A stretch of 64,000 nucleotides of DNA from CAVTJX01 sp963735175 (GTDB lineage: Bacteria; Electryoneota; RPQS01). This document shows positions 40,092 to 49,205 of the stretch, in pieces. The notes under the pieces are model-generated. The model did no database searches and was not told where the DNA came from. It worked only from the letters and a program-made list of their open reading frames with translations. The stretch covers positions 124,001-188,000 of the forward strand of contig CAVTJX010000016.1 in the NCBI GenBank assembly GCA_963735175.1, in the 5' to 3' direction. How positions within the stretch are numbered: position 1 is the first letter of the stretch; each line of letters starts with the position of its first letter. A program made the translations under genes and the position numbers.

Positions 40092-40766
40092 TCAGGCTGG
40101 ACCGTTGCGTTTTCGCAAAATCAGTTCGAACACCGTGACGCTGTTCCCATGCATGGATACGGAGGGATAACTCTGGAACATCTCGGTCTGATAACCGGCG
40201 GATAGCTCCGCGAGGTCATCCGCACTGTGGTGGTGTGCCACAAACCTCAATGTGCCGTCCGCATCGTTCACCGCGAAATTGCCGCTGCGCCAGCCTAACC
40301 CCGCCCCGTAGGCATAACGGCTGCGGTAGTCCTCACTTTCCGGCGTGCAAAGGAAATCATTGACGTAGAGAAGACCGCCGTCTGCCAACATCGCGCCAGC
40401 CTTTGAAATGGCCTTTCGCCAGTCTTCCTCATCCGTCAGACACGTTAAGAACCGCACCATGATCACAACGTCGAACCGGGCGTCGGTATCCAGATCCAGC
40501 AGGTCCGCGACTTCGAAGTGCAACACGGTGGACAGGTCGAGACCGTGAGCGCGGCGAATGGCCGTATCGAGGGCGTCGGTGTTGATGTCAATCCCGTGAA
40601 CGCTGTGTCCCAGTTGGGCGAGGAACAGTGCCGTAGCCCCCTGGTTGCACCCCGCGTCAAGGATGCGGCTGTGTTCCCGAAGATACGGCAGCAGCGCATG
40701 CGGGAGAATTACCTCCCGTACGGGCTGAAAGGCAAGCGTGCTCCAGGTCTTGTATTCGCCTGCCAT
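40092..40766 (-). CDS. Class I SAM-dependent methyltransferase
   Basis: This 224-aa cytoplasmic protein has motif I ILDAGCNQGATALFLAQLG, motif II VHGIDIN, the post-II acidic loop FEVADLLDL and motif III-like AGAMLADGGLLYVNDF. The Asn in GCNQGA replaces the usual Gly. The C-terminal half contains HHHSADDLAELSAGYQTEMF, a likely substrate-binding region. It is most like small-molecule methyltransferases of the UbiE/Methyltransf_11 or 25 type; the substrate is unknown. Upstream (40767-40924) there is only a short tandem repeat. Confidence 0.8.
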   Translation of the reverse strand: MAGEYKTWSTLAFQPVREVILPHALLPYLREHSRILDAGCNQGATALFLAQLGHSVHGIDINTDALDTAIRRAHGLDLSTVLHFEVADLLDLDTDARFDVVIMVRFLTCLTDEEDWRKAISKAGAMLADGGLLYVNDFLCTPESEDYRSRYAYGAGLGWRSGNFAVNDADGTLRFVAHHHSADDLAELSAGYQTEMFQSYPSVSMHGNSVTVFELILRKRNGPA

Positions 40767-40814
40767 GACACCTTCCTCACACCGATATACTCGTCGAGTT
40801 GCAGGACTTTCGGT

Positions 40815-40885
40815 GCTCTGGCACTTTAGCTATTAGCACTTTAGTACTTTAGTACTTTGGCACCTTAGTACTTTTCTTCCTCTTC
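40815..40885. repeat. Degenerate short tandem repeat (ACTTTAG-type)
   Basis: Units of eight to nine bases built on GCACTTTAG and TACTTTAG or TACTTTGG recur about six times in this stretch. They are followed by a CT-rich CCCTCATCC run at about 40886-40920 that is echoed at 45880-45900. No gene is present. Confidence 0.6.
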
Positions 40886-40924
40886 CCCCGCATCCCTCAT
40901 CCCTCCGCCCTCATCCTTCCTCGT

Positions 40925-41910
40925 TCATCGTCTCGCCGCGCCCGCACAATCGTATAATTGATAATATACGGCGGCGGCGGTATATCCCCTTCGGACACTC
41001 CGCTCGCGCCGCTCCTCATCTCGCCAGCGCGCCTTGATCTTCTTCCGCTTGAGCCACAAGGCCACTCCCCCCGCCAGCACCAGCACTACAAATGCGCCTG
41101 AAATCCACAGCTCCGTGTCTCCGAAAAACGACAGCCGGAAATTCCGCTGCACGTAGCTCTGATACATGCTGTCGAAATCCCCCGGCGACATTCCGAAAAT
41201 TGTCGTAAACGCTTCGCTGTACTCCCGCCCGCCCCGCAATTCGTGTACAAGGTTTGAAATCCCCGCCATCCCGAACTGCTTCTCCAGCAGTTGCACCGCC
41301 ACCGCGGCTTCCGCATATCCCTGCCGCGCTTCCTCGGCATTCATCCCCATCAGACCCTCGAGCCGCGGCAGTGAATGCACCCGGCCCGCCACCGCCGCCC
41401 GCCCCAGCGACGCATCGTCCACATAGTCGATCTGCCCGGCCAGCACTTGCGCCAGCCCTTCTTCCAGCCAGCGCGGAAATTGCGCGTTGGGCGCGCCCGC
41501 CGCCATCAACAGATGCACATACTCATGCACGGCCGTCAGCGGCATCGGCCCATAAGGCAGGCCAAAGCGCGGCGATTTCAAAATCGCCACTCCCGCCTGC
41601 GAGTACGCCAGCCCGTTCGCCCACAACGGCGCGCCGCGCGTCAAGCGCGCCCACTCTTCGCGCGTCGGCGCAATCACGAACATCACCGTATCGCCCAGCG
41701 CCAGTCGCAGCCGCTGTTCCACCTCGGGCACGCGCACGCGGATCGTCTTCCATAGTTCCGGGCACCACCTTAGAATCCTGCGGCGCATACAGCACCCGGA
41801 AACGCGCCGAATCCTGCCGCGCATAATTCTCCAGCCCCGGCTGCGCCAGAGGCTGAACACGAGCACAGCAGCAGGAATGCGACCAGACTATGTAACCGAT
41901 TGCGGATCAA
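40925..41910 (-). CDS. Envelope gluzincin metallopeptidase (peptidase MA-like); two frameshifts
   Basis: The zinc motif HEYVH lies in TAVHEYVHLLMAAG, and the third ligand Glu is in FPRWLEEGLAQVLAG, the layout of the peptidase-MA family. A C-terminal transmembrane helix (LWISGAFVVLVLAGGVALWL) is followed by a basic tail (KRKKIKARWRDEERRERS). The N-terminus is split over three frames: a lipoprotein-like signal LVAFLLLCSCSA beginning at TTG 41910, then LENYARQDSARFRVLYAPQ, then PELWKTIRVRVPE. Breaks lie near 41830 and 41770. Length is about 328 aa. It is anchored in the envelope and probably cleaves extracytoplasmic peptides. Its start overlaps the end of priA by about 23 bp. Confidence 0.78.
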
Positions 41911-44439
41911 CATCTACCTCGATCTCGACTCCCACTTCACCCTTCGCCGCTTTGTATTCCGCCAGCCCTTGCTTCACCGCGTTCCGGAGTGCCGTGCCCG
42001 AAGCATCCACCTCGCGCGCCGAGCGCACCAGCAGTTGATAGCGATACAACCCGCGCACTCGCACCACCACCGCCGGCGCGGGCCCCAGAATCTCCACCGG
42101 CCCCGCATGTTGCACATAGCGCTTGAGCTTCAAGAGTGCCTTCGCGCACGCCGACTCTTCCTTACCAATCGCCCGCAGCAACACCAGCCTTGAAAATGGC
42201 GGATAGCCTCCGCTGCGTCGGTTCTCCAGTTCCCGTTGCGCAAACGCTTCCCAGTCGCCATTCCGCACCACATCCAGCAAAGGATGATCGGGCGCTGCGG
42301 TCTGGATCACTACCACCCCCGCTTCCGTGCGCCGCCCCGCCCGCCCCGCCACCTGCAAAATCAAACTCGCGCCTCGCTCCGAGGAACGGAAGTCCGGATA
42401 GAAAAGTTCCGCATCCGCCTGAATCACTGCCGATAGTCCCACCTTGGGAAAGTCCAGCCCCTTTGCCACCATCTGCGTGCCCACCAGTAAATCGTACTCC
42501 CCCGCCGCGAAGGCCGACACCATCCGCCCGTGCATCCCGCGCCGCGAGGCCGTGTCCGAATCCATGCGCAGAATCTTCGCCTGCTCGAATTTCGCCGCCA
42601 GTTCGATCTCCAGCCGCTGTGTGCCCAGTCCCTCCGCAATCCACGTGGTCCCGTTGCAACGCGGACAGACCTCGGGCATCGGCTCGCGATGATCGCAGTA
42701 ATGACACCGCAGCGCCACCCCCCGCCGATGATATGTCAGGCTGACCGAACACTCCTCGCACATCGGGATCCGCCCGCACTCCGCGCAAATCAGAAACGGC
42801 GCGAAGCCCCGCCGGTTCTGCAGCAGTACTCCCTGCCGCCCCTCCGCCAGTGTCTGCGTGATACAGGCCATCAGTTCATCGGTGAGGATCGGCGGTTCCT
42901 GTAATTGCGACCGCCGCACGGCGCGCTCCGCCTTGCTCAGCTCCTTCGTATCCTGCTTCCACTCCTCGTCCGTCAGTTCGCGCTTCACCCGCGGCACGAT
43001 CCGCACCTCGGGCATCACCGCCCCGCCCACGCGCTCCGGCAGCCGCAGCATCTCATACTTGCCGGTCGTCGCATGGTGCATCGTCTCCACGCACGGCGTC
43101 GCGCTCCCCAGCACCACCGCCGCGTTTTCCATCCGCGCCCGCATCAAGTGCGGCATCGCGGGCGTGATATCGCGGCGCCGGCTCTTCCTGCTTGTACGAC
43201 GATTCCTGCTCCTCGTCCACCACCACCAGCCCCAGATTCGACAGCGGCGCAAACACCGCCGAGCGCGCCCCCACCACCACCGGATAGCGCCCCGCGCGGA
43301 TCTCGCGCCACAGGTCAAACCTCACCGCCGGACTCTGCGCGCTGTGCTGAATCGCCACGCGATTGCCGAACGCCTGATAGAACCGCCCCCACACAAACGG
43401 CGTCAGCGCAATTTCCGGCAGCAGCACCAGCGCCGTCTTCCCCTGCGCCAGCGCGTGCCGGATCGCCTCGATATACACCTGCGTCTTGCCCGAACCCGTC
43501 ACGCCAAACAGCAGAAACGGTTGAAACGCCGTGCGATCAATCGCCGCCGTCAGCGCCGCCACCGCCGCGTCCTGCTCGGCGGTCAGCTTTTTCGGCACAA
43601 TGACGTCCGGCGTCGTCTCATTCTCCGGATCCCAGCGCGTCACCGCTTCCTGCCGCAGTTCCACCGACTGATTCGCCACCAGCCGCGCGAACGCCAACCG
43701 CCGCGCCGAAGCCGCGCCTCGCAGCAGCTCCGAGCGCAGCACTCCGTCGGGTCCGTGTTCGAATACTTCCCGCAGCAAATGCTGCTCGTGCTTGGATGTG
43801 ATCCGCGGCCACAACTCCGGTCCGTATTCCGCTGCGCAGCGCCTCCGTCAGCGTCACCAGCGAATCGAAATGCGACTTTACCCGCGGCGGCTTCAGCACC
43901 GGTCGCAGCACCGCGATGCCCTCCGCCTGCAGTTCCTTCAACAGAACGGCGCGCGGTCCGCAGCCGAACTGCTTTTCCATGCGCGCGGGCGACACCGGTC
44001 CGCTTCGCAGCGCTTCGAATATCGCTTCGGCCTGCGGATGCCTCAGGCAGAACATTGCCTGCCCGTCCCGGCCGTCCGCCCCGGCCAGCATCCAATGCCG
44101 CTTCTCATCCAGCGAAATGCCCGCGGGCAGAGCGGCTTTCAGCACGTCTCCCCACGGGCACAAATAATAATCGGCCACCCAGCGCGTGAATTTCAAAAGC
44201 GCCGGCGTGAACGCCGGGATCTGGTCGAGCACGTGCTCGATTTCCCGCGTCGCCCGCGCGTTCTCCCCAACCGTCACCTCCACCAGCACGCCCGATAACC
44301 GCCGCCGGCCAAACGGCACCAGCACCCGCGCGCCGGGAACAACCGCCGCCGCCAGTGATGCCGGGACACGATACGAAAAACTTCCCTCCACGCCCGGCAA
44401 CACGACCTCGGCGCAGATCGCTGCCGCGCTCGCGCTCAT
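41888..44439 (-). CDS. priA: Primosomal replication helicase PriA; two frameshifts
   Basis: The N-terminal 3'-DNA-binding domain (VEGSFSYRVPASLAAAVVPG) is followed by the helicase: Walker A LLFGVTGSGKTQVYIEAI, Walker B VVVDEEQESSYKQEE (Gln instead of the usual His), ENAAVVLGSATPCVETM, and zinc-binding cysteines in CAECGRIPMCEECS and CHYCDHREPMPEVCPRCN. Motifs V and VI (VGTQMVAKGLDFP, LQVAGRAGR) are intact. Frame breaks lie near 43835 and 43170. Length of about 850 aa is normal with the usual domain order. It restarts stalled forks by loading the primosome. It overlaps der upstream by 4 bp (44436-44439). Confidence 0.92.
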
Positions 44440-45752
44440 GTTTTCGCGCGGAACGCGAGCCGCAGTGGCACGCCCTCAAATCCATACTGTTCGCGCAACC
44501 GGCGTTCCAAAAAGCGGCGGTAATGGTCGGCGATCAGCTCCGGATAACGCATCCAGAAAACGAACAGCGGCGGCTCCGTCGCTGGTTGCGTCACATAGTG
44601 CAATCGCATGTCCCGCCCCTTCACCGCCGGAGGCGGAATCTCCTCCATTAGGCTCGCCAGGAACCGGTTTAACTCCGGCGTCGAGATCCGCTTCTGCCGC
44701 TCCTCATGTATCCGCAGGATCATTTCCAATGTCTTGAACACCCGCTGTTTCTCGTGCGCCGAAATGAACATTTTCGGAATGTAGCTCATCGTCGCGTAGC
44801 GTTCGTTCAAATCCTTCAGCATCCGGTCCGCCGTCTTCGGGTCTTTCTCTACGAGGTCCCACTTGTTGACGACGAGGATCATCCCTTTGCCCTTCTCCTC
44901 AGCCTGCTGCAAAATGCGGATGTCCTGCGCTACCACGCCGTCCTGTCCGTCCGTCAACACCACGGCCACGTCGCATTCTTCCAGCGCCCGCTCCGTGCGC
45001 ACGGAGGTGTAGAATTCCAGCGCTTCCTTGGCGCGTGCCTTGCGCCGCAGACCCGCCGTATCGATCAGCGTCAACTGCTGCTCATAAAACGTTACAATCG
45101 TGTCGATGGCGTCGCGCGTCGTGCCCGGCACCTCCGTCACAATGTGCTGCGGCCGTCCGATCACCGCGTTCACGAACGACGATTTACCCACGTTGGGCCG
45201 TCCCACCACCGCCACCAGTGGATGCGGCCGCGCCAGTTCTTCACCCCGGCCTTTCTCGGGAAGTTTTTCCATGAGCGCTTCCAGCATCTCCGCCAGCGCG
45301 CGCCCACCCGCCGCGCTCACCGGAACCGGATCGCCCAATCCCAGGCCATAAAAAAGCGGCGGCTCCGCGTCCTGCTGCGGCCCATCCACCTTATTCACCG
45401 CCAGCAGCACGGGCCGCGGCGAACGCTGCAACATGCGCGCGATCTCCAGATCCATGTCCGTCGGACCCGTATGCCCGTCGGTTACAAATAAAATCGTGTC
45501 GCATTCCTCGAGCGCGAACTGCACCTGCTCGCGGATCGCCGTTTCAAACACGTCTTCGGAAGAAGGCACCCACCCGCCGGTATCCATCAAGAGAAACCGC
45601 CGCCCTTGGTACTCCGCTTCGGCCACGTGCCGGTCCCGCGTCACTCCCGGTTCGGGCGCGGTGATTGCTTTCTTCGTCTTCGTTATGCGGTTGAACAGCG
45701 TCGATTTCCCGACATTCGGTCGCCCGACAATCGCCACCAGCGGATATTTCAT
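44436..45752 (-). CDS. der: Ribosome-assembly GTPase Der (EngA)
   Basis: This 438-aa protein carries two tandem GTPase domains: G1 GRPNVGKSTLFN, with MDTGGW and NKVD; and G1' GRPNVGKSSFVN, with DTAGLRRK and NKWDLVEK. A KH-like C-terminal domain follows. This double-G layout is unique to Der, which binds the 50S subunit during maturation. The frame is intact. It leads the minus-strand transcript that continues into priA and the gluzincin gene. Upstream, 45753-45904 holds only a REP-like unit and a CT-rich repeat. Confidence 0.96.
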   Translation of the reverse strand: MKYPLVAIVGRPNVGKSTLFNRITKTKKAITAPEPGVTRDRHVAEAEYQGRRFLLMDTGGWVPSSEDVFETAIREQVQFALEECDTILFVTDGHTGPTDMDLEIARMLQRSPRPVLLAVNKVDGPQQDAEPPLFYGLGLGDPVPVSAAGGRALAEMLEALMEKLPEKGRGEELARPHPLVAVVGRPNVGKSSFVNAVIGRPQHIVTEVPGTTRDAIDTIVTFYEQQLTLIDTAGLRRKARAKEALEFYTSVRTERALEECDVAVVLTDGQDGVVAQDIRILQQAEEKGKGMILVVNKWDLVEKDPKTADRMLKDLNERYATMSYIPKMFISAHEKQRVFKTLEMILRIHEERQKRISTPELNRFLASLMEEIPPPAVKGRDMRLHYVTQPATEPPLFVFWMRYPELIADHYRRFLERRLREQYGFEGVPLRLAFRAKT

Positions 45753-45805
45753 AGGTCCTTATGCACGAATTAATATTTCCCTCATGCCATCAATCTGCCT
45801 CTGTG

Positions 45806-45842
45806 TAGGGGCGGATTAAGGTCTTCCGCAATCCGCCCGCTA
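45806..45842. repeat. REP-like palindrome upstream of der
   Basis: TAGGGGCGGATT starts the unit. GGCGGATT (45810-45817) pairs with AATCCGCC (45830-45837) around TAAGGTCTTCCG-type loop sequence. It shares the loop and flanks with 26917-26952 but has compensating changes in the stem. Confidence 0.7.
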
Positions 45843-45904
45843 AAATAATTGCACAGAAACGCAGATTTGGTCCTGCCTTCATCCTTCCGCCTTCATCCTT
45901 CTCT

Positions 45905-47092
45905 TTAGCGCAGAGGAATAATCTCCAGCCTTGGCCGCAGCGCATCCCCCACCACCAGTTTGTCTGCCACCACGTCCACGCCCACCGCGGCGATCGCCGA
46001 ATCGGCGATCACCTGCGTGTGCCACGGCGATTCCGCCACGGGCTGCAAATTGTTCAGCCGGTACTGCCCGATTCCCAGGCGCGACGTGTCGCGCTGCATG
46101 ACGAACACCGAAAACACATCCTGCCGTGGATGCATCTGCAGATTCGCATTGCGATAGCGCCACGCGCGATTGGCCGGCATGGTCTCCACAAAATCGAGTC
46201 CCACCGACGCTACGGTAAAGCGCGAGAGATAAGCCGTGTTGCCACTCGTCCCGGCAAACGCAAACACTCCGTCCCGCCCACACATCGCCCACGCCCGCAC
46301 CGTGCCCGTCCCGTTGGCCGTACTCAGATGCCGCGTACCCGTAATCGGAAACGCGTGCGTTCCGTTACGCGTCAGCGTGCCCCACAATGCGAGGTCAATG
46401 AAAGTAATGTAATCGTCACCGGTATTCGCGACTACCAGAGTGCGCGTCTGCGTTGCTTCATTGTAATCAATCCCGATCCGCGCCGGAGTGCTGAACAGTC
46501 CGTTCACCAGGTTGTTATCAAAAGCGTAAGGCGCGCCGCCGGAAACGTCCGCGTCATCCAAGGTCTTGTCCGCAATCGATATTCGGCTGACACCATCCCG
46601 CTCGCCACCGCCCGCGTGCGAATAATACACATACCCGCCCGCCGAATCCACCGCTAAATAGCCGTGCTCGCCCGCCGTGTCCGCCGTCATCACCCGCGCG
46701 CCCAATGTCAGATCCGGCAGTGAAAGAAACTGCACCGCGTAGCCGATATTGCCCTGCGGCCTTCCGGCAAAACACGCCTCGCTGCCCGGCAGGAACGCCA
46801 CGTCGTATACGTCAAAGTAATCGAGGATCAACGTCCGTAAGACGCGCCCCTCATTCAAATCCACGAGTTGCAACGCCGGTCCGGATGACGACGAGCGGTC
46901 GTGCAGCAACAGCGCCCAATGCCGCGCGGACTGAACCTCGATCTCCACCGGATTTTCAAACGTCAGATCAATCGTCTGCCGCGAAGCCGCCGGCGGCTGC
47001 AAGTCTTCTTCGTCATGACTGCAACCCAACAACCCCATCACGAAAAGTGCGGCCGCCAGCCACACCAGCCGGCGACGAAGTTTCTGTGCCAT
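45905..47092 (-). CDS. Lipoprotein with beta-propeller-like sequence
   Basis: The 395-aa product has an N-terminal lipobox (WLAAALFVMGLLGCSHDEED), so it should be lipidated at the Cys and exported. The remaining 350 residues are strand-rich with repeating motifs such as GYLAVDSAGGYVYYSHAGG, TLVVANTGDDYITFIDLA and VFAFAGTSGNTAYLSRFTV, spaced about 45-60 residues, as in YncE/WD-type seven-bladed propellers. No catalytic motif is visible. It is monocistronic and lies next to the RAYT/REP locus. The function is unknown; binding or scaffold roles are usual for such folds. Confidence 0.7.
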   Translation of the reverse strand: MAQKLRRRLVWLAAALFVMGLLGCSHDEEDLQPPAASRQTIDLTFENPVEIEVQSARHWALLLHDRSSSSGPALQLVDLNEGRVLRTLILDYFDVYDVAFLPGSEACFAGRPQGNIGYAVQFLSLPDLTLGARVMTADTAGEHGYLAVDSAGGYVYYSHAGGGERDGVSRISIADKTLDDADVSGGAPYAFDNNLVNGLFSTPARIGIDYNEATQTRTLVVANTGDDYITFIDLALWGTLTRNGTHAFPITGTRHLSTANGTGTVRAWAMCGRDGVFAFAGTSGNTAYLSRFTVASVGLDFVETMPANRAWRYRNANLQMHPRQDVFSVFVMQRDTSRLGIGQYRLNNLQPVAESPWHTQVIADSAIAAVGVDVVADKLVVGDALRPRLEIIPLR

Positions 47093-47119
47093 GATCCTAT
47101 CCTTCTAATCTGCAGATCT

Positions 47120-47204
47120 TTTCACGCCGACAAACTCGACCGGACGAGCCGGGTTGGGAACGGGGATGGCTTATCCATTGGTGTGAACAAAAACCCGGCC
47201 GGAA
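47120..47204 (+). repeat. REP-type repeat, left copy 1, next to the RAYT gene
   Basis: TTTCACGCCGACAAACT through GGACGAGCCGGGTTGGGAAC to ACCCGGCCGGAA, about 85 bp. It contains inverted GAGCCGGGTT and AACCCGGC arms. Copy 2 lies 95 bp further on with few changes, and an inverted partial copy lies right of the transposase gene. Confidence 0.8.
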
Positions 47205-47214
47205 TCTGTAATTC

Positions 47215-47298
47215 TTTCACCCCGACAAACTGACCGGACGAGCCGCGTTGGGAACGGGGATGGCTTATCCAATGGTGTGAACAAAAACCCGGCCGGAA
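47215..47298 (+). repeat. REP-type repeat, left copy 2, next to the RAYT gene
   Basis: This is the second direct copy of the 47120-47204 unit, with a one-base indel and about four substitutions (for example GAGCCGCGTTGGGAAC). It ends three bases before the RAYT stop codon. Confidence 0.8.
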
Positions 47299-47301
47299 AT
47301 T

Positions 47302-47799
47302 TCAGTTGTGCATCATTAAAACGAAGAAACTCTGAATCACTCCGTGCCCGAGTTCATACAAATCGCGTGCACTAGACCAGAGATACATCTCAGGTGCTTC
47401 AACAATCCCACGTTTGACGGGATTAAGATGCATATACCTTCGCCGTTTGAGAATCGCCGCTTGAGTCGGCAGAAATACGTCATCGTAATGCTCACACCAA
47501 CCGGGAAACCCATCACCGAGCAGTTCTCGTGCTCTATACGATGTTTCCCGCTTCATGTTCGCCATAAAGCGTTGAACAAAGGGGCCGGCAGTGGACTGGC
47601 GGAGAATCGCATGCCAATGATCCGGCATCAGAACATACCCATAGCAGTCTAATCCCGTTTGAGCCCGGTACTTTTCGAAGAGCCGCATTGCTTCGTTGCA
47701 CAGACTCCCATCCACGAACCACAGGCCACGAACACGCGTGACTGTTGTTACAAAATGGACGCTGTATTCGCCTTCCACAAGTCCGTGGCGGCGGCGCAT
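47302..47799 (-). CDS. REP-associated tyrosine transposase (RAYT, IS200-like)
   Basis: This 165-aa Y1-type HUH nuclease has the metal-binding HWH in GYVLMPDHWHAILR and the catalytic Tyr in ILKRRRYMHLNPVKRG. This is the RAYT arrangement, with the C-terminal WSSARDLY segment typical of these proteins. RAYTs cut single-stranded REP hairpins and are domesticated relatives of IS200/IS605 transposases. The gene is bounded by two direct REP copies on one side (47120-47298) and an inverted copy on the other (47837-47902), so it sits inside its own repeat set. The frame is intact, consistent with present activity. Confidence 0.9.
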   Translation of the reverse strand: MRRRHGLVEGEYSVHFVTTVTRVRGLWFVDGSLCNEAMRLFEKYRAQTGLDCYGYVLMPDHWHAILRQSTAGPFVQRFMANMKRETSYRARELLGDGFPGWCEHYDDVFLPTQAAILKRRRYMHLNPVKRGIVEAPEMYLWSSARDLYELGHGVIQSFFVLMMHN

Positions 47800-47836
47800 C
47801 TACTGTTTCCCCGTCCTTATGGAAAGCGGTATCGGA

Positions 47837-47902
47837 TTCCGGCCGGGTTTCTGTTTGTCCCGGCGCGTAAGACTTCATCCATACCCAACCCGGCTCGTCC
47901 GG
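47837..47902 (-). repeat. REP-type repeat, right inverted copy
   Basis: TTCCGGCCGGGTTTCTGTTTG and ATACCCAACCCGGCTCGTCC match the reverse complement of the left copies at both ends, while the central 20 bases have diverged. Together with the left copies it brackets the transposase gene. Confidence 0.7.
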
Positions 47903-47929
47903 CCCTTCGGGATCGGGAATTGTCCCTTC

Positions 47930-49192
47930 TTACTGCACGTACATCACCCGCTGCACCTTGTCCAACGCCGGCGTCTGGAAGCGCACATAATATGTGCCCG
48001 TTCCGAATCCCGAGAAATCCACCCGCTGTGGCTGCGCCGCAACCGTGCCCGCCGCCACCTGCCGTATCCACATCCGCCGCCCCAAGACGTCGTAGATCGC
48101 CAGCGTGCCCGGTTCGCCGTGCGCTCCGATCTCAATCGTTAGCGTCGAATTGAACGGATTCGGGTAGCACGTCAGCAGTTGATAGGCGCGCGGCTGCGCG
48201 GGTCGGTTCACCACGGGCGAGGCGACCGGGCGTAGCAGGTAATTGCACACGACCGGCAGATGGTCCGAGGCATTAAACAGCGCGTCAGCCACGCTGTCCG
48301 GCACGGCGTAGTTAATACCATCATTGATCGATTGATTGAAATGCTGGCCGTCATTCCCAAACGGCTCGTACGTGGAAGGAATCACGCAGGATCCGGCAGT
48401 ATCCATCAACGCTTCCGAAACGAGTTGAAAATCGAAGCGGTCGTCCATTCCGCCCATCCCGCCGTCTGTGCACTGCGTATGGATATCTACGAACGCCCCA
48501 TTGTTATTCCACGCGCCGGGCCGGTCGATTGGATCATAAAGCTGTCCGCGCGGGCTGGGCGATGACGACAGCAGAAGCTGATAGGCCGGCTCATCCGACC
48601 GGTAGAGATTGAAATCCCCCACCATGATGAACAGGGCGCCTTCCGGCAGCAGGTCGAGCTGTGTCCGCAGCACCTGCGACTCCTGGCGGCGGCGCTCCTC
48701 GTTGTCTGTGCCCTGGCTTGCCTTCAAGTGCGCCGAGTAAATCCGGAACGGTTCGCTCGCGCTGTCCAGCGCCGCCGGATGCAGCGTATACTCTGCGATG
48801 TCGCGCAGACTTGTCCCGATCATCCGCTGCGAGGCCGAACTGACTTTGGAAGTCCGATAAAAGCAGGCGTTGTCGGTGTCATACCCGTTGTGGAACGGCA
48901 GCGCCGCCCAGTCGTCGTTCTCCTGCAAGAACACATACGAGAGTAGATCATCGACCGCGTTTTCCGAAATGATCTCCTGCATCACCGCCACATCGGGATG
49001 GATCGCGCGCATGATCATCCGGAAATCGTCGATTCGGTCGGCGTCCTGCGTCCCGCCGGAAAAATTCAACGCGTTGTACGAGACCACGCGCAGCGTGTCC
49101 GCGGCGCCGGCGGCTGCCGCAAAGAATACCATAATACATACGAGCGCGATTTCGCGAAGGCACCGGGTCTGAAGCAGCATGCGGGAAGCCAT
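47930..49192 (-). CDS. Secreted endonuclease/exonuclease/phosphatase-family protein with sorting tail
   Basis: The 420-aa product has a signal peptide (IALVCIMVFFAAAAGA) followed by an EEP-fold domain: VVSYNALNF, DVAVMQEI (metal-binding Glu), YSAHLKAS, IMVGDFNLY (Asn/Asp pair) and NASDHLPVVC (catalytic Asp-His). This is the DNase I-like/sphingomyelinase-like arrangement. From about residue 335 the tail reads LLTCYPNPFNSTLTIEIG and ends FGTGTYYVRFQTPA...VMYVQ, a Por/FlgD-Ig-type secretion domain. It is probably a surface or released nuclease or phosphoesterase. The frame is intact. It is 13 bp downstream of the BNR-repeat gene, so the two are likely co-transcribed. Confidence 0.85.
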   Translation of the reverse strand: MASRMLLQTRCLREIALVCIMVFFAAAAGAADTLRVVSYNALNFSGGTQDADRIDDFRMIMRAIHPDVAVMQEIISENAVDDLLSYVFLQENDDWAALPFHNGYDTDNACFYRTSKVSSASQRMIGTSLRDIAEYTLHPAALDSASEPFRIYSAHLKASQGTDNEERRRQESQVLRTQLDLLPEGALFIMVGDFNLYRSDEPAYQLLLSSSPSPRGQLYDPIDRPGAWNNNGAFVDIHTQCTDGGMGGMDDRFDFQLVSEALMDTAGSCVIPSTYEPFGNDGQHFNQSINDGINYAVPDSVADALFNASDHLPVVCNYLLRPVASPVVNRPAQPRAYQLLTCYPNPFNSTLTIEIGAHGEPGTLAIYDVLGRRMWIRQVAAGTVAAQPQRVDFSGFGTGTYYVRFQTPALDKVQRVMYVQ

Positions 49193-49205
49193 GATGACAA
49201 AATCC

